The notes under the pieces: model-generated
The model's database searches: none
What the model saw: only the letters and a program-made list of their open reading frames with translations
What the model was told of the DNA's origin: nothing
Program-made: the position numbers and the translations under genes
Source: Tubulanus polymorphus
Taxonomy: Eukaryota > Nemertea > Palaeonemertea > Tubulaniformes > Tubulanidae
Assembly: GCF_964204645.1 (NCBI RefSeq)
Contig: NC_134031.1
Location: 2,463,001-2,527,000, forward strand
Direction of reading: 5' to 3'
Length of the DNA: 64,000 bases
Shown: piece by piece, positions 36,927 through 48,151 of the stretch
Layout of the letters: each line of letters begins with the position of its first letter
How positions within the stretch are numbered: the stretch's first letter is position 1

Positions 36927-39900
36927 ATGGCTTCAGCAAGACCAGACCAGACAGCTCCTATAGATAATGCAGCATTCGCTGATGCAGTAGCTCGAGCTAA
37001 ACAGGTATCCGTAATTAAACAAATAAATCTGTCGTAGTTAGTAAATTATTTGGTAGAAGTTTCTTCAATTTTTCTTCGTTGTTTGTTTGTGGTCGGACCT
37101 CGTGCGTTGTTGGGGAAACCAACTGGAAGCTTGATTGATTCTACCTCCTCCCATTCTATTCTTGCTTCGTCCAGCAATATCAGAATGACATCATTTACAA
37201 TAATTTCTTGTTTTTGCGTCAGTAACTTTTGTTGCAGTTAGTGATGACGCCGACGGAGGTTACTAAACTTCTGGCCATGTTGTTGGACGAACTCGGGGGG
37301 ACTAACATTGAGCAGTTGGAAAGAACTTTTAGGATGGGTGCCAGAATAGTTCGGTCTACATTAATGGCATCATTGGGCTCGTCATTTTTACTGGGTTTTT
37401 ATCAAGTTTACTGAATTATTTGATTTTGTGTCAGGATATTAAACCATCCATGTATTCTCTTTACACTCATTTCGAGTTTCTTTTTTCAAATCTCTAAAGA
37501 TTACTTGATCAAAGTTGAAAGCATCTTTTTCTACCCTACATTCATTTCTATTTCAGATCGCTGCCAAAATACAGCAGAATCAACCGTCTCAGAGCCCTGA
37601 TGCCGGGGGTGGTGGAGTTAAACGCCCGATGGAACAGGATATGGGTACGTATCACCGCGATCCGTAGACGGCTGGAGAGATCGATAGATGAAACAGTTTT
37701 TGTCTATTACGAGTTTGACCCGCTGTGTTTTGATTAGGCTTGCAACCGTATTACACACATATTTAGAATGAATTGTGTTTCTATTCGTGATCGAACTATT
37801 TATTCATTTGCATCGATACTAAGAATTCTCTATTTAAACAATTAAACTGCTACTAAAACGAAAAGTAAGTTAGAAATAAGCTGATAGCATTCCCTGTTTT
37901 TAAAAGTTTGAATCTGAGGACGTCAACGAAAACAACTTTTACTTTTGTTACAGTTTCTGGCCATAACGGTCATAAGAGACATGCTAGTGAAGCTTGTAAG
38001 TAGATCAATAGCAGCTCATCCCTGAAATATTGCGTAATCATGAGCTTTAAGGGAGGACAGTTCACACAATCAACTTAACTTATTGTCACTAAGTCTGCAA
38101 TATGACACGAATGAGAGATCTAATAATATATGTCATTTACATCCTAATTGTTAACCCTTTCCTATTCCAATACATTCGTTTATTACCAGCACCAACCTTA
38201 AGAGAATAAGATTCATGTTGCGCTTGTCTAGTATTGGCCGGGATCGATTAATTTGGCCTAAGTCAAAATTGGGCCAATGTTTTTAGCCAGACCAGATTTG
38301 GGACTAGTGTTAGCTATTATTTGGTTCCAGACAAAAAAATTCTGGGGCAGTTAGAAAAATGAGAGGCAGCCGTCTTAAAAAGAAACGAAAGTTCTAGTGG
38401 ATTTTCGTTTTAACCCCACAAATCATTTTTAAGGACGAACCTATGTAGCTGGTACCGGAAAGGGTTACAATATGGTTTAATAATGAGTTTACTTAAAGAT
38501 TAGCGGACAATATTTTCGGGAGAGCTAAGAAAGAAAACGTATTTTGCAAACGTGAAATTCATACCTCATCGAAAACACTATAAATTATTAATCCTCATCT
38601 AACATTATACAGTCGTCTCATATGCATAAATTACATATATATCATATTTAATTAGATATACTATTAGAGAGTGGTTGACGTATATTTATATCCTAAAACA
38701 AACTTTGAAGCTTGTTTCATCACTATTCCCACTCTAAAAAAAATCTGCTTTTTTCGAATAACTTTCGTCGTCCTCGAGTAAAAAGAATATAACTTGATTT
38801 GGTGAAAATAACTGTTTGTCGAAGTAACATCTTAAATTCATAGCCCTGAGATCTCTGACCTCGTCACTCTCTGTATCTTTCAATCATTAAATATTTTCGT
38901 TTTTTTTTTTCCACAAAAAGCACTTCAATTCATACGATTTGAATTTAAGGAAGAAGAACTTGACTGAAATGTTTTCTGTAATTTTTGCCCTGACAACAGG
39001 TACATACAGTGGACTCATCCTTACGTGGTCTGGTGCCGTTCAACAATGATATTGCTGATTTCCTTGAAAAAACAGATTCTTCTCTGGGATAATAAATTCT
39101 TGACTTCCGATTATGATAATCAGAAGTCAAGACGTTGTTATCCCAGGGAAGAATCTGTAATCATTGTAGTCTCGACACCAATAAGGAATAAGGCTGAGTC
39201 TACGCCACACAAATTTTTAATCAACTATAATTTTGTAGTGCCAGTTACTAACTTTTTACCATTAGCAGTGAATGAATGGCTAAATTATAACAACCTAATA
39301 ATATAGAGCTGTAAAAAGCTTGGCTTCTTCATTTCATGTAAAAATGTCTCTTTTTGCGAGTGTCCTCTCTACGTTATAACAATATCTGTGTTCTCAGTGT
39401 ATGATATTTAAATAAAGTGTTGATAACTGTCGAGGTTCCGATTCAGGATTGTGGGTATGGGTTTCGATTGATCGAATATTTTTTTGTAGTTTTAATTTTG
39501 ATCAGTCATCCACGATTATTTGAGATTATTTGGACGTTGCGCGACTACGAGATGCCATACGCCATCTATTAGTTGAATGATGGCATTGATATAGTCGCAA
39601 ATAAACGTGGCATGTGGAACTGAATTATAACTAGATAACGTGGACACTGCACCCTATTGGCAGCATAGAAGGTTCGATCTCGTTCGATACCATATTGTTC
39701 ATATTTGCTGTTTTTCTATTTCAGCCATCAACGCGCAGCTTCGAGCTATGGCAGAACAGCAACAACAGCAGAGGTTAGTATTTCGTTCATTAGATCTCTT
39801 TTTATTAACGCTTTCTGGGTTCATAGCAGCCTGTCGAGTCGACCGTCTTTAATTCATCCGATCGATCAGTAAACTAAGGGTCTTTAATTGGACAGGTTCC

Positions 39901-42900
39901 ACGTCTTAGATGAAATTTTTTCCTTAAATCTGAAGATATTTGGTAAGCTGTTTTTGACTCAGTAGCTAGGTGGGCTGCTATGAACTATATCTAGGTGTAT
40001 TCGGGTAGGATGAAGGGTGGAACGGTGTTGAGTTATTCGATGATATTAAAACAAACCTTACATGATTATGTACTTGTAGCTTCAATATTGGCCACTTTGA
40101 TCAAAGGTAAGAAACTGTTTCGTTGTCGTATGGATTTTGGAAACCCTTAACCACAACTCACTGGCCGGAAAATTTCAGTCGGAAAATTTGTTGATTTGTC
40201 CATGAAAAGTTGTCTGTATCCTGAGTCCTAGGAATGTCTATTTGTAACGTATTGTGCGGAAAGTTTTGAAAGAAAAATCGACGCAATCTGCGTTTATGAT
40301 TTAAGTGGATGGTTTGTCCCAGGGTCCAGTTCCGCTGTGAGTTCCAACCCAATGAAAATGCTCTGGCGGTATTTTTAACTCGCCCTCAACTTTGGAACTA
40401 GTCGTCTACTCAGTGAGATATTTAAACAAGAGTCACAAATGAACTGTGAATATATGTTTGTACAGTTAATGGATGAAACCCGCTATCAAAGAAAAATAGA
40501 GTGCATTTTCACTTTTCAACTCAAATGCTATGAGCCATTTTCAAAGACATTTGAGTTGAAACGTCCAACTCTCTCTCTTACAGTTTCTCCTGAGATTGTG
40601 GGTTTTATGACAATCGCTTGTCAGTGAAAACTGGAATGTGTTCACAGTTTAATTACATAGACAAATTGTCTTCGTTCAAATGATATTTTCGCTCATTCCT
40701 CGCAAATTACTAACAACTATATTTACGAAAACTGATGGTAACAAACTTATTTATCCAAGCTCGAGGGTTTTATTTCAGCATAATTTGACTTAATGTACTT
40801 TAGTTCGCTAGCCACCCTCTAGTATCTGTGTGACTCACTATTATAAGGTCATATTAAGAGTTAAACGATTCGGACTTATTGGTAGTCTGTTGAATCGAAA
40901 ATGTGCAATGATCGAACATCGAGTCAACAGGACTTGAGCATGTTTTAAGTTTTGAGTTAATGGTGCTGAATACAATCTTTTGAGACTGATAGAATTAAAA
41001 CCTTACTGGCTTAATGGGTTTAGAATTATCTAGTTCAGGGCCCAGTTTCACAAAAAGGTTTAACTCTTAAATCGATTTAATTTCTCAATTAATTCAGTTT
41101 ATCTTAAATCAATTTAGGCCTTAATCCTTTTTGTGAAACTGGGCCCAGAGTGGTAGAATTTTGGTCTTTGTTCTTTTGTATGAACTGATAAACCTGTCCT
41201 CAATCAGGCTCAATACTTCTTGATTCCTTGAAAATCTTCTCAAAATTGAAGAGCGTCTCCAATTTCTTATGAATATAATAAATTTCTTGGAAGGATTATT
41301 TGTATGCGGCGCGCGGGGCGTTCATTGAACCGTGAAATGTATATTGTTATTGTAGAAGTCAAGCGAATGAACAGGCCGTTCAAGCGGCTCAAGCCGTCGC
41401 GCAACAGATCAATCAGAAGATCGGAGTATCGAGCGCGTCGATGCCCGAACAGTCTTTCGGACAGCGACCGGGACTCGGCGGCATGTCCGCTCCCGTCGGT
41501 GGAGGCGGTGGTGGTATGATGTCCGATGAACACGCGATTCCAGATCGCATGGTAGGATTGGGTAAGCATTGCCTCATTCACGATATTCGCACTTCATCAT
41601 CGACAATCATACAGTATCTCTTAATTCTTAAAGTGCTCGTTCAAAACAGAAAATGCGCTTAAAGGTGCTCGAATCCCCTTTAATTTAAACTAAATACCTG
41701 AAACTCCTTTGAAACTCATTCACTTTAGAGAAATAGGTGCATCAATTGTACCTCATACTGACGATACGTTGTTTGTTATGAGTTTTTTTTACGATGCTAT
41801 ATTAAAAGCCGATGCTAAGTTATAACTGCCATACTGTTCCCTGAATACATATTGGTTTTAAGGCTTAGTAACATTAATATATTGACTGTTGTTACCCTTC
41901 ATTCAATAAATTCCCTACAATCAGCTCCTCGGATTTGTCTTTTTGGATGGATTTTAAGCTACTAATTTGTAGAATTAAAGCCACATTAGCACTGTTCAGT
42001 GTTTGTTCTATCGTGCTTATCATTGAAATTGTTCCATTTCCCTATTTCAGTGATTGGTAAAGGTGGTGAAACGATCAGTACGTTGCAAGCGAAATCCGGA
42101 TGTAAGATCCAGATCGCAGCCGATAGTGGCGGTGAACCTAACAGACTGTCGACCCTTACTGGTACCCCGCAAGCGATTGCGTAAGTTTAGTTGAATCACT
42201 ATAGCAGGGTTGAACTTTTCGCATCATTTGTACCTCATACTTACGATACGCTGTTTGTTATGAGTTTTTTTATGATGCTATATTAAAAGCCGATGCTAAG
42301 TTATAACTGCCATACTGTTACTTGAATACAAATTGGTTTTAAGGCTTAGCTACAATTGCTATGATTAAATCAGTCAGCGTTAGTAGTAATTCAATGAGTA
42401 TTCATTTCTAATGTATCGATTTGACCTTTGATTCCTTTGTGAATAAGTGTATTTGGCAATACGAAAGCGCTGAAAATTGATTTAAGAGAGAGGCCGAGTG
42501 GTTTAAGCTGCCGGTCACTGGTCTTGTCAATCCAGGGTTTATGGGTTCAAACCCTGGTGGCTACAGAGTTTCTTGGTTGAAGGTTCTTCTCTGGTCTCTC
42601 CTCATTGGGAAAAAGAAACATCGAACCCGCTTATAATGCCCTGCGTGGTGCTTAGCGCGTTGAGGGTGTTAAAAAAAATAAAAAAAAATAAAAAAAATGG
42701 ATTTGAATCAACAGCGTGGTGAATTTATTTTCAGATGCGCCAAACGGTTGATACAAGAAATAATTGACGGTGCGTGTAACACGATGATGGGCGGCGGCGG
42801 CGGCGGTGGGAATCAAGGTATGCAGGACCACTGCCTCGAGATGAAGGTTCCCGGAAACAAAGTCGGACTTGTTATCGGTAAAGGAGGAGAGACCATCAAA

Positions 42901-45900
42901 CAAATTCAGGTAAGTTTCCGGCAGACTCGACCTGGGCTTAATTTTTCCAGTATCCTCGTATTCCGACCATACAAGATTGTTTGTAAGGATAGTAATAATT
43001 GAAGTGAAACTATCCCGACCGGATACGAGAAATCTCCGATTTCACCACCATCAGAATCAAATGCAAACTGGGATTCCAAACTTGATAAGGCAGGATACTA
43101 TCAGTATAGGATCTTGAGTCAAATGTTTCGATATTGATATTTTCTCTTCGACTACTCCATACAAAAAGTCCTCAAATTCTGGAATAATATGATTATGATG
43201 ATGATATAAATCCTGATGTGCATTTTAGTTAGTTAAATAACGTGGTATTTGTATTTGTGATTGTGTGTTTCAGGAGGAAACCGGCGCTAAGATGGTCATG
43301 ATACAAGATTCAAATCAGCAGACTCATTGCGAGAAGCCTCTGCGTATATCCGGAGATATGATTCAATGCGAGGTAATAGTCGTCTGTCGGAACAGTTTTG
43401 ATGCGCGCACAATCTAGAGCCTTCATTTTCTACTCATGAAATGTTACGGTGTAGAAATTGTGCGAAATAAAATCAACGATTCGATGGTTCATCGTTCGGG
43501 GTTTGAACGTCGCGTTTGATTCCAACTGAACCACTGTCGTTACACTCAACAATGCTTCATAGTCGCTATATACAAATGTTTAGACAATCTACGACTCCAT
43601 TATCCCTTGAAAACTCCTTCCCATAGAAAATGCTTACAAAGGTGGTTGTTACTCGCTTCATATGAGCAAAATGCCTGAAACGCTTCAAAATTCCTTTGCT
43701 TTTTAAGAAATAGGCAATTAGAAACGTTTTGTAGTTGTCCAGTAAACTACGCCTTAATTGGTACAGTTGGAACTAGGATCATTTCTTAACCCAATTAGGT
43801 GATTACTGAATTAGTAACAGAGTTTAGGTAGTGTAAAGGATAATAATTGCTAACAAAACCACTGAATTAATGTGTGTGTGCCTTGATAAACGGTACCGTT
43901 ATTGGAGTCTACAGTAATTGGGATATGAAAATGATGCAGACGCTTCCATCAAAATTTGAAATTTTCTCCTTGGAAACTCCTTTGACCTTATATCCAGGAA
44001 TGACTGATCATCTGTCCAGGAACCCTGTAGTAGTTAGAGGAGTCATTCAAAAATTTTTGATAGGCGCGCGCACAATCTAGAGCCTTCGTTTTCTACCCAT
44101 AGAATGTTACGGTGTAGAAATTGTGCGAAATGAAATCAACGATTTGATGATTATCCTTCCGGAGTTTAAACGATGCGTTTAATTTCCGCTGAATCGTCGT
44201 CGTTACACTCAATGCTTGATAGCGTTATAAACTGGGTTCTTACGGTTTTCTATTCGGAAATTATATTTTCTTTTTACCGGTAGATAAAAAATCAGAGAAT
44301 GTCCCGAAATAATATAGCAAACTTTATGAAAACACTTTGTTTGCCTGTTCTATGTTGGCGATGTGTAACTTAGGGGTGTAGAAGATTCATAATCTGGGTG
44401 AATGAAAGTAATAAAAAATGGAATTGGGAAACCCATAAGAACTCTGTACAGATGTTAAGACCATAGCGTGAAATGTTTCTAATGTATGTTCGTGTTTTTC
44501 GCTTTAACAGAGAGCTAAAGAACGCGTGTTGGAGCTTATCACCGATAAAGAGGAGGTATTTTGTGTGTTAATGAAATTTCGGTTGATTTGTTTAAAAAAA
44601 AGTATTGCACCTTTTTATTTTAAATTCTGTTCATTTCAGCATATGCATAAAGCTGGTAGTTACGGCAGTATGGGAAACAATAAACGAGATGTAAGTTATA
44701 TGTTTTTTAAATAAAAAATCTGTCGATATTTCAAATGTTGCTACCGATTGATTATTGCTCTTTTCGTATTTGTGCGGGAGTACACCTGAGACATTATTTT
44801 AATCGAAAATTTCAGATCACGGTTCCAAAAAATTGCGTCGGCCACATTATCGGTAAAAAAGGTGACATGATTAAGAAAATTCAAGAGGAGACCGGAGCGA
44901 AGGTTCAATTCAAGCAAGGTAATTAATGATTTCAACTTAAAACTCGGGGCCAACTGTTTGAAAGCAAGTAAAGTATCAGATAGATGCAGTTTTGATACAG
45001 TCGTGTAGCAAATCCCAAAAATATTGAAAAAGGTTTATTATTTGACATTGACTTCTACATCCTAATGGTCATCTCAGAAATAAACTTCGAATAAACTTTT
45101 CCTGAAGATGACTACCCGGTACTAGGTTATAGTCGAAATTTCATAAAATAGATCATAACCGAAGAAACCTTTTCAAGCACTTTTCCGAGTGATGGTTATT
45201 ATATTGAATCGTAATATATATTTGAATCGTCAGTTAATCACTGGTCAACTGATGTCACAACTGTAGAGATAGATGTTGTACTAATGGCATTGTTTCTTGT
45301 AATTTAGATGATTATTACTGTGAAGACCCTCACATGAATGACGAACGAACGTGTTGTATATCTGGTTCTAGTCAAGCTGTAGAATGCGCTGTCGCTGCTG
45401 TCTATGAACTCATCGAACAGGTTAGTGCGTTTGAAAGTGATGCAAATGCTTACTCAAAAATTTAAAATTTTCTCCTTTAAAACTCTACACCGGAAATGAC
45501 TGGTCTGTATGAAACGTTACTATGATAACTCGGTTAAATTTGTCTTGTAGAAACAGCGTCAAGCGGAGATGTACGGTAATCGTGACGGCGATATGATGGG
45601 TAATCGCGGTGGACGCGGTGAACGAGGCAGTCGATTCTCGGACGGAGGCCAGTCGCGAGGCGGTCCGAATGGATACGGCGGTTCGGGAGATGAATCCGGA
45701 GAAGGTTTGACGGAGACGACGTTCTCGGTTCCGTTCGATAAATGCGGTTTGGTCATCGGAAAAGGTAAGAGACATTTTCAGGCCTTCAGGTCAAACTACT
45801 TAATAGAGACAAATTTATTGTCTAATGTGCCTTGAAAATGCTTATTTCTGCCGCTAGACGCACATAAGTACTTTCAATTAATAAGGAGGCATTATTCCAT

Positions 45901-48151
45901 TTCCTTTATTTGTTTGATCAATTATTGATTCAAAAGTTTAAACGAATGACTCACACATTTATCCTCCCTTGACTGGTATTTGTACATGCTGGTATGGATC
46001 CTGCCATGGCACGAAACCCAGTGCGCAGATTAACCATGAATACATGCTGTACCGATCAGATTGCATACTTATTTAATTGCTGTTTCTGTTTATTTCGTTA
46101 GGCGGTGAAAATATTCGTTTTATCAACAACTCCTCGCATGCGCACGTCGAACTACAGAAAATACCGCCGCCTGACGCTAGCGTAAAAGTGTTCAACGTAA
46201 GAGGAACCCCGAAACAAATTCAACACGCCGTGGAAATTATCTGCGAAAAAGCCGGCCTGGTGAGTTATAAATCAGGGGTTAGAATGGGACATGTGAATTA
46301 TATCAGAGGGCTGCACGATGTCTGAAAATGTTTTTAAAAAGGAATTCAAGAAAAATGTCTCAAAGTTTTTTCGATGTGGATGTTGTTCCTGCGTAATCGT
46401 TTCTGCTTGGTTTCATTGTCTCCTCGTGAGATGTTGAAGTTCACAAGCTGCTAATTTGCGCGGATAGAAACGCGAGATTAATTTTAGGCCTTGTCAGTCG
46501 CCGTTGACGGGTTAATTAGTGCACCTCGCTACAAAACTTTTAAAACATGCACGTGGAAAATTCAGTTAAAATTTTAGACTAGGTGAATCGTGGAAAAGCC
46601 GAGTCGATCACTGGATGAGGATTTCTTAGCTCAGCTGCACAGTTATGACTTCAGTCTTAAGACCGGTCTTAAACTTGCCACACAATTCATTCATAGTTTT
46701 ACATATTTTATTAACCATATGAAATTGTTGTTTGCTTTCCGTAGCCACATCCAGGACTGGGTCCGCATATGACCCATTGCCAGGGAGGTCCTCATAACGG
46801 AGGCCAATCAGGAGGTGGATTCAACAATTATGGCGGGTAAGTTATCTTCATTTGACGGGGCTTAAACTATTTCATAACAGAGACGTATTTAGGTTTAGTA
46901 TTTAGTTCTGCCATAAATTGATAACATGAATTTTTTTTTGCAGACAACCGCAGAATTCAGGCGGAACCCCTCAGCAGTACACGCCCCAGGGCTGGAATAA
47001 CGTCTATCAACAATGGCAGCAACAGGGCAGTAACGGCGACCCGAGTAAACAGGCCCAGGACGACAACACGGCACGATGGAACGCTTTCTATCAGTACTAC
47101 GGACAACAACCGCAACCAGGACAGGCAGGACAAGCGCCTTCTCAACCGGGACAGTCGCCATCACCAGCAGCTCCAGGTCAGTCAGATTCTGCACTCGTTT
47201 AGGCCTCGCGCATTAGTGACGTAAGACGAGTCAGTGTTCAATCATCGCGACTCGTCAGTCATTCTACGTGTGCTACAACAAGTTAAAGGGAGGATTCGCT
47301 AACGCCAATAAGGGGAGTAATAAACCCCTGATGTTTGGAGTTTGATAGTAGACCTCTCTACAAGTTATAACTTCTAAACCCCCAATTATACAATTTTGAC
47401 CTGGGCCAACCCTGCAAACTTATGATTAGTGGGTCTGCCTGTTTGACACTTGCCAAATAAGGTCCCACCAATGATGTCAGACCAGGCCCATGGCAGATCT
47501 TAGCATGTATCAATTATTTCATATGAATGCTAGATATTTCTGGAAACGTCCTTACTTGCCATAGCATCATTTTGATAGCATTTTAATAATGATTGACTGA
47601 TTTACGTGTTTTGGCATTAAACGGAAGCAAAGTTTGAGGATGGCCAGCTCCCTGGAAATCAAGGAATTTTCTTTTCTTTAAAAAAAGTCAGGGATTATTC
47701 GAGGAGTTTTGTAAAAAAAAAAAAAGTTAGAAGTCAGTGAAATTTGTCGAGATTGCTAGATTGCATGTAACATCAAACTGTTTCCATCTATGTCTTGCTG
47801 TGCTAATTGTTTGGATTCTAAGCAGGTCAAGTATAAGTTGCCACCCTAACGAACGAACTGTCAACGTCTTTGAATGTGAATGCTGTTCTTTTTACAGCTG
47901 TAAATGCAGTGACCGGACAACTAGATTACAGTCAACAGTGGGCCGAATATTACAGATCGCATAACATGCCCGAATACGCGGAAGAGATCCTACGCCAGGC
48001 TGCGAGTCGACAAACCGGACAAGCGCCGATGAATCCTCAAGGGCAGTTCGGACAGGGCAACCAGGGCCAATTCTACGGACAGAATCAATGGGGTGGTAAT
48101 CAGCCGGGACAGTACGGACAGTACAACCAAGGATGGCAACAGGGATCGTGA
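36927..48151 (+). CDS. FUBP: Far-upstream-element-binding protein family (FUBP/KHSRP), four KH domains
   Basis: Exons: 36927-37004, 37557-37644, 37954-37995, 39725-39773, 41356-41561, 42051-42180, 42735-42909, 43274-43372, 44511-44555, 44640-44690, 44816-44918, 45308-45420, 45551-45764, 46102-46259, 46745-46836, 46944-47176, 47898-48151. All phases join, giving about 709 aa (KHSRP about 711). The N-terminus FADAVARAKQIAAKIQQ is the family's conserved helix. KH domains lie at about 140-209, 230-303, 322-393 and 446-515. Their GXXG loops are GKGG, GKGG, GKKG and GKGG, all intact. An RGG/Gly-rich linker precedes KH4. The C-terminus is Gln/Gly/Pro-rich with two Tyr motifs (WNAFYQYYGQQ; QWAEYYRSHNMPEYAEEILRQ core AEYYRSHNMPEY). 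The family binds single-stranded DNA and AU-rich RNA, controlling transcription, splicing and decay. The 42-base exon 37954-37995 is phase-symmetric and probably a cassette. Nuclear location is expected. Confidence 0.95.
39066..39160. repeat. Imperfect long hairpin in a FUBP intron
   Basis: The left arm contains AGATTCTTCTCTGGGATAAT and TTCTTGACTTC. The right arm has GAAGTCAAGA and GTTATCCCAGGGAAGAATCT. They pair with a few mismatches over about 36 bases. Possible MITE. Confidence 0.65.
40495..40575. repeat. Diverged hairpin relative of the 55627 element
   Basis: It contains TTTTCAACTCAAATGCTATG, AGCCATTTTCAAA and CATTTGAGTTGAAACG, matching the arms of the hairpin at 55627-55788 with deletions. 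It lies in a FUBP intron. Confidence 0.55.
41036..41148. mobile_element. Short MITE-like palindromic element
   Basis: The left end CAGGGCCCAGTTTCACAAAA and the right end TTTTGTGAAACTGGGCCCAG are perfect inverted repeats of about 20 bases. The inner TTAAATCGATTTAA/TTAAATCAATTTAG continue the symmetry. It is about 113 bases long with no coding capacity. In a FUBP intron. Confidence 0.85.
41745..41880 (+). repeat. Direct repeat upstream of a FUBP KH1 exon
   Basis: It contains TGTACCTCATACTGACGATA, TTTGTTATGAG, AAAGCCGATGCTAAG and TTATAACTGCCATACTGTT. A near-identical copy lies at about 42224-42356, on the other side of exon 42051-42180. Confidence 0.9.
42224..42356 (+). repeat. Direct repeat downstream of a FUBP KH1 exon
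   Basis: Second copy of the 41745-41880 repeat, with about 480 bases between equivalent positions and only a few substitutions and indels. Confidence 0.9.
42489..42699 (+). mobile_element. tRNA-derived SINE with A-rich tail
   Basis: An A-box-like GGCCGAGTGGTTTAAG is followed about 50 bases later by the B-box GGGTTCAAACCC. This resembles a Ser/Leu-type tRNA head. A body of about 120 bases unrelated to tRNA and a tail of AAAAAAAATA repeats follow. The 3' tail ends about 35 bases before the FUBP exon at 42735. A full cloverleaf was not obtained, and the body and tail rule out a plain tRNA gene. Confidence 0.8.
43398..43560 (+). repeat. Duplicated intron block, copy 1
   Basis: GCGCGCACAATCTAGAGCC, then TTACGGTGTAGAAATTGTGC and CGTTACACTCAA. 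It is repeated at 44062-44225. The GCGCACAAT and ATTGTGCG ends of the first 70 bases are inverted and could pair. Confidence 0.85.
44062..44225 (+). repeat. Duplicated intron block, copy 2
   Basis: Second copy of the 43398-43560 block, about 665 bases downstream in the same intron (between exons 43274-43372 and 44511-44555). It is diverged at scattered positions but the short inverted repeat is kept. Confidence 0.85.
47637..47847. mobile_element. MITE-like element, TIR AGGRTGGCCA, copy 2
   Basis: The left end AGGATGGCCAGCTCC and the right end TTGCCACCCT are inverted. It shares GTTTCCATCTATG and AGCAGGTCAAGT with the copy at 18029-18310. It ends about 50 bases before the last FUBP coding exon. 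Confidence 0.6.

Noticed and set aside
42489-42562. tRNA-Ser/Leu gene
   Set aside because: The tRNA-like head continues into a non-tRNA body and an A-rich tail, which is the layout of a SINE.
45485-45775. Minus-strand Arg/Pro-rich frames opposite FUBP and KH exons
   Set aside because: They are antisense shadows of Gly-rich coding sequence.
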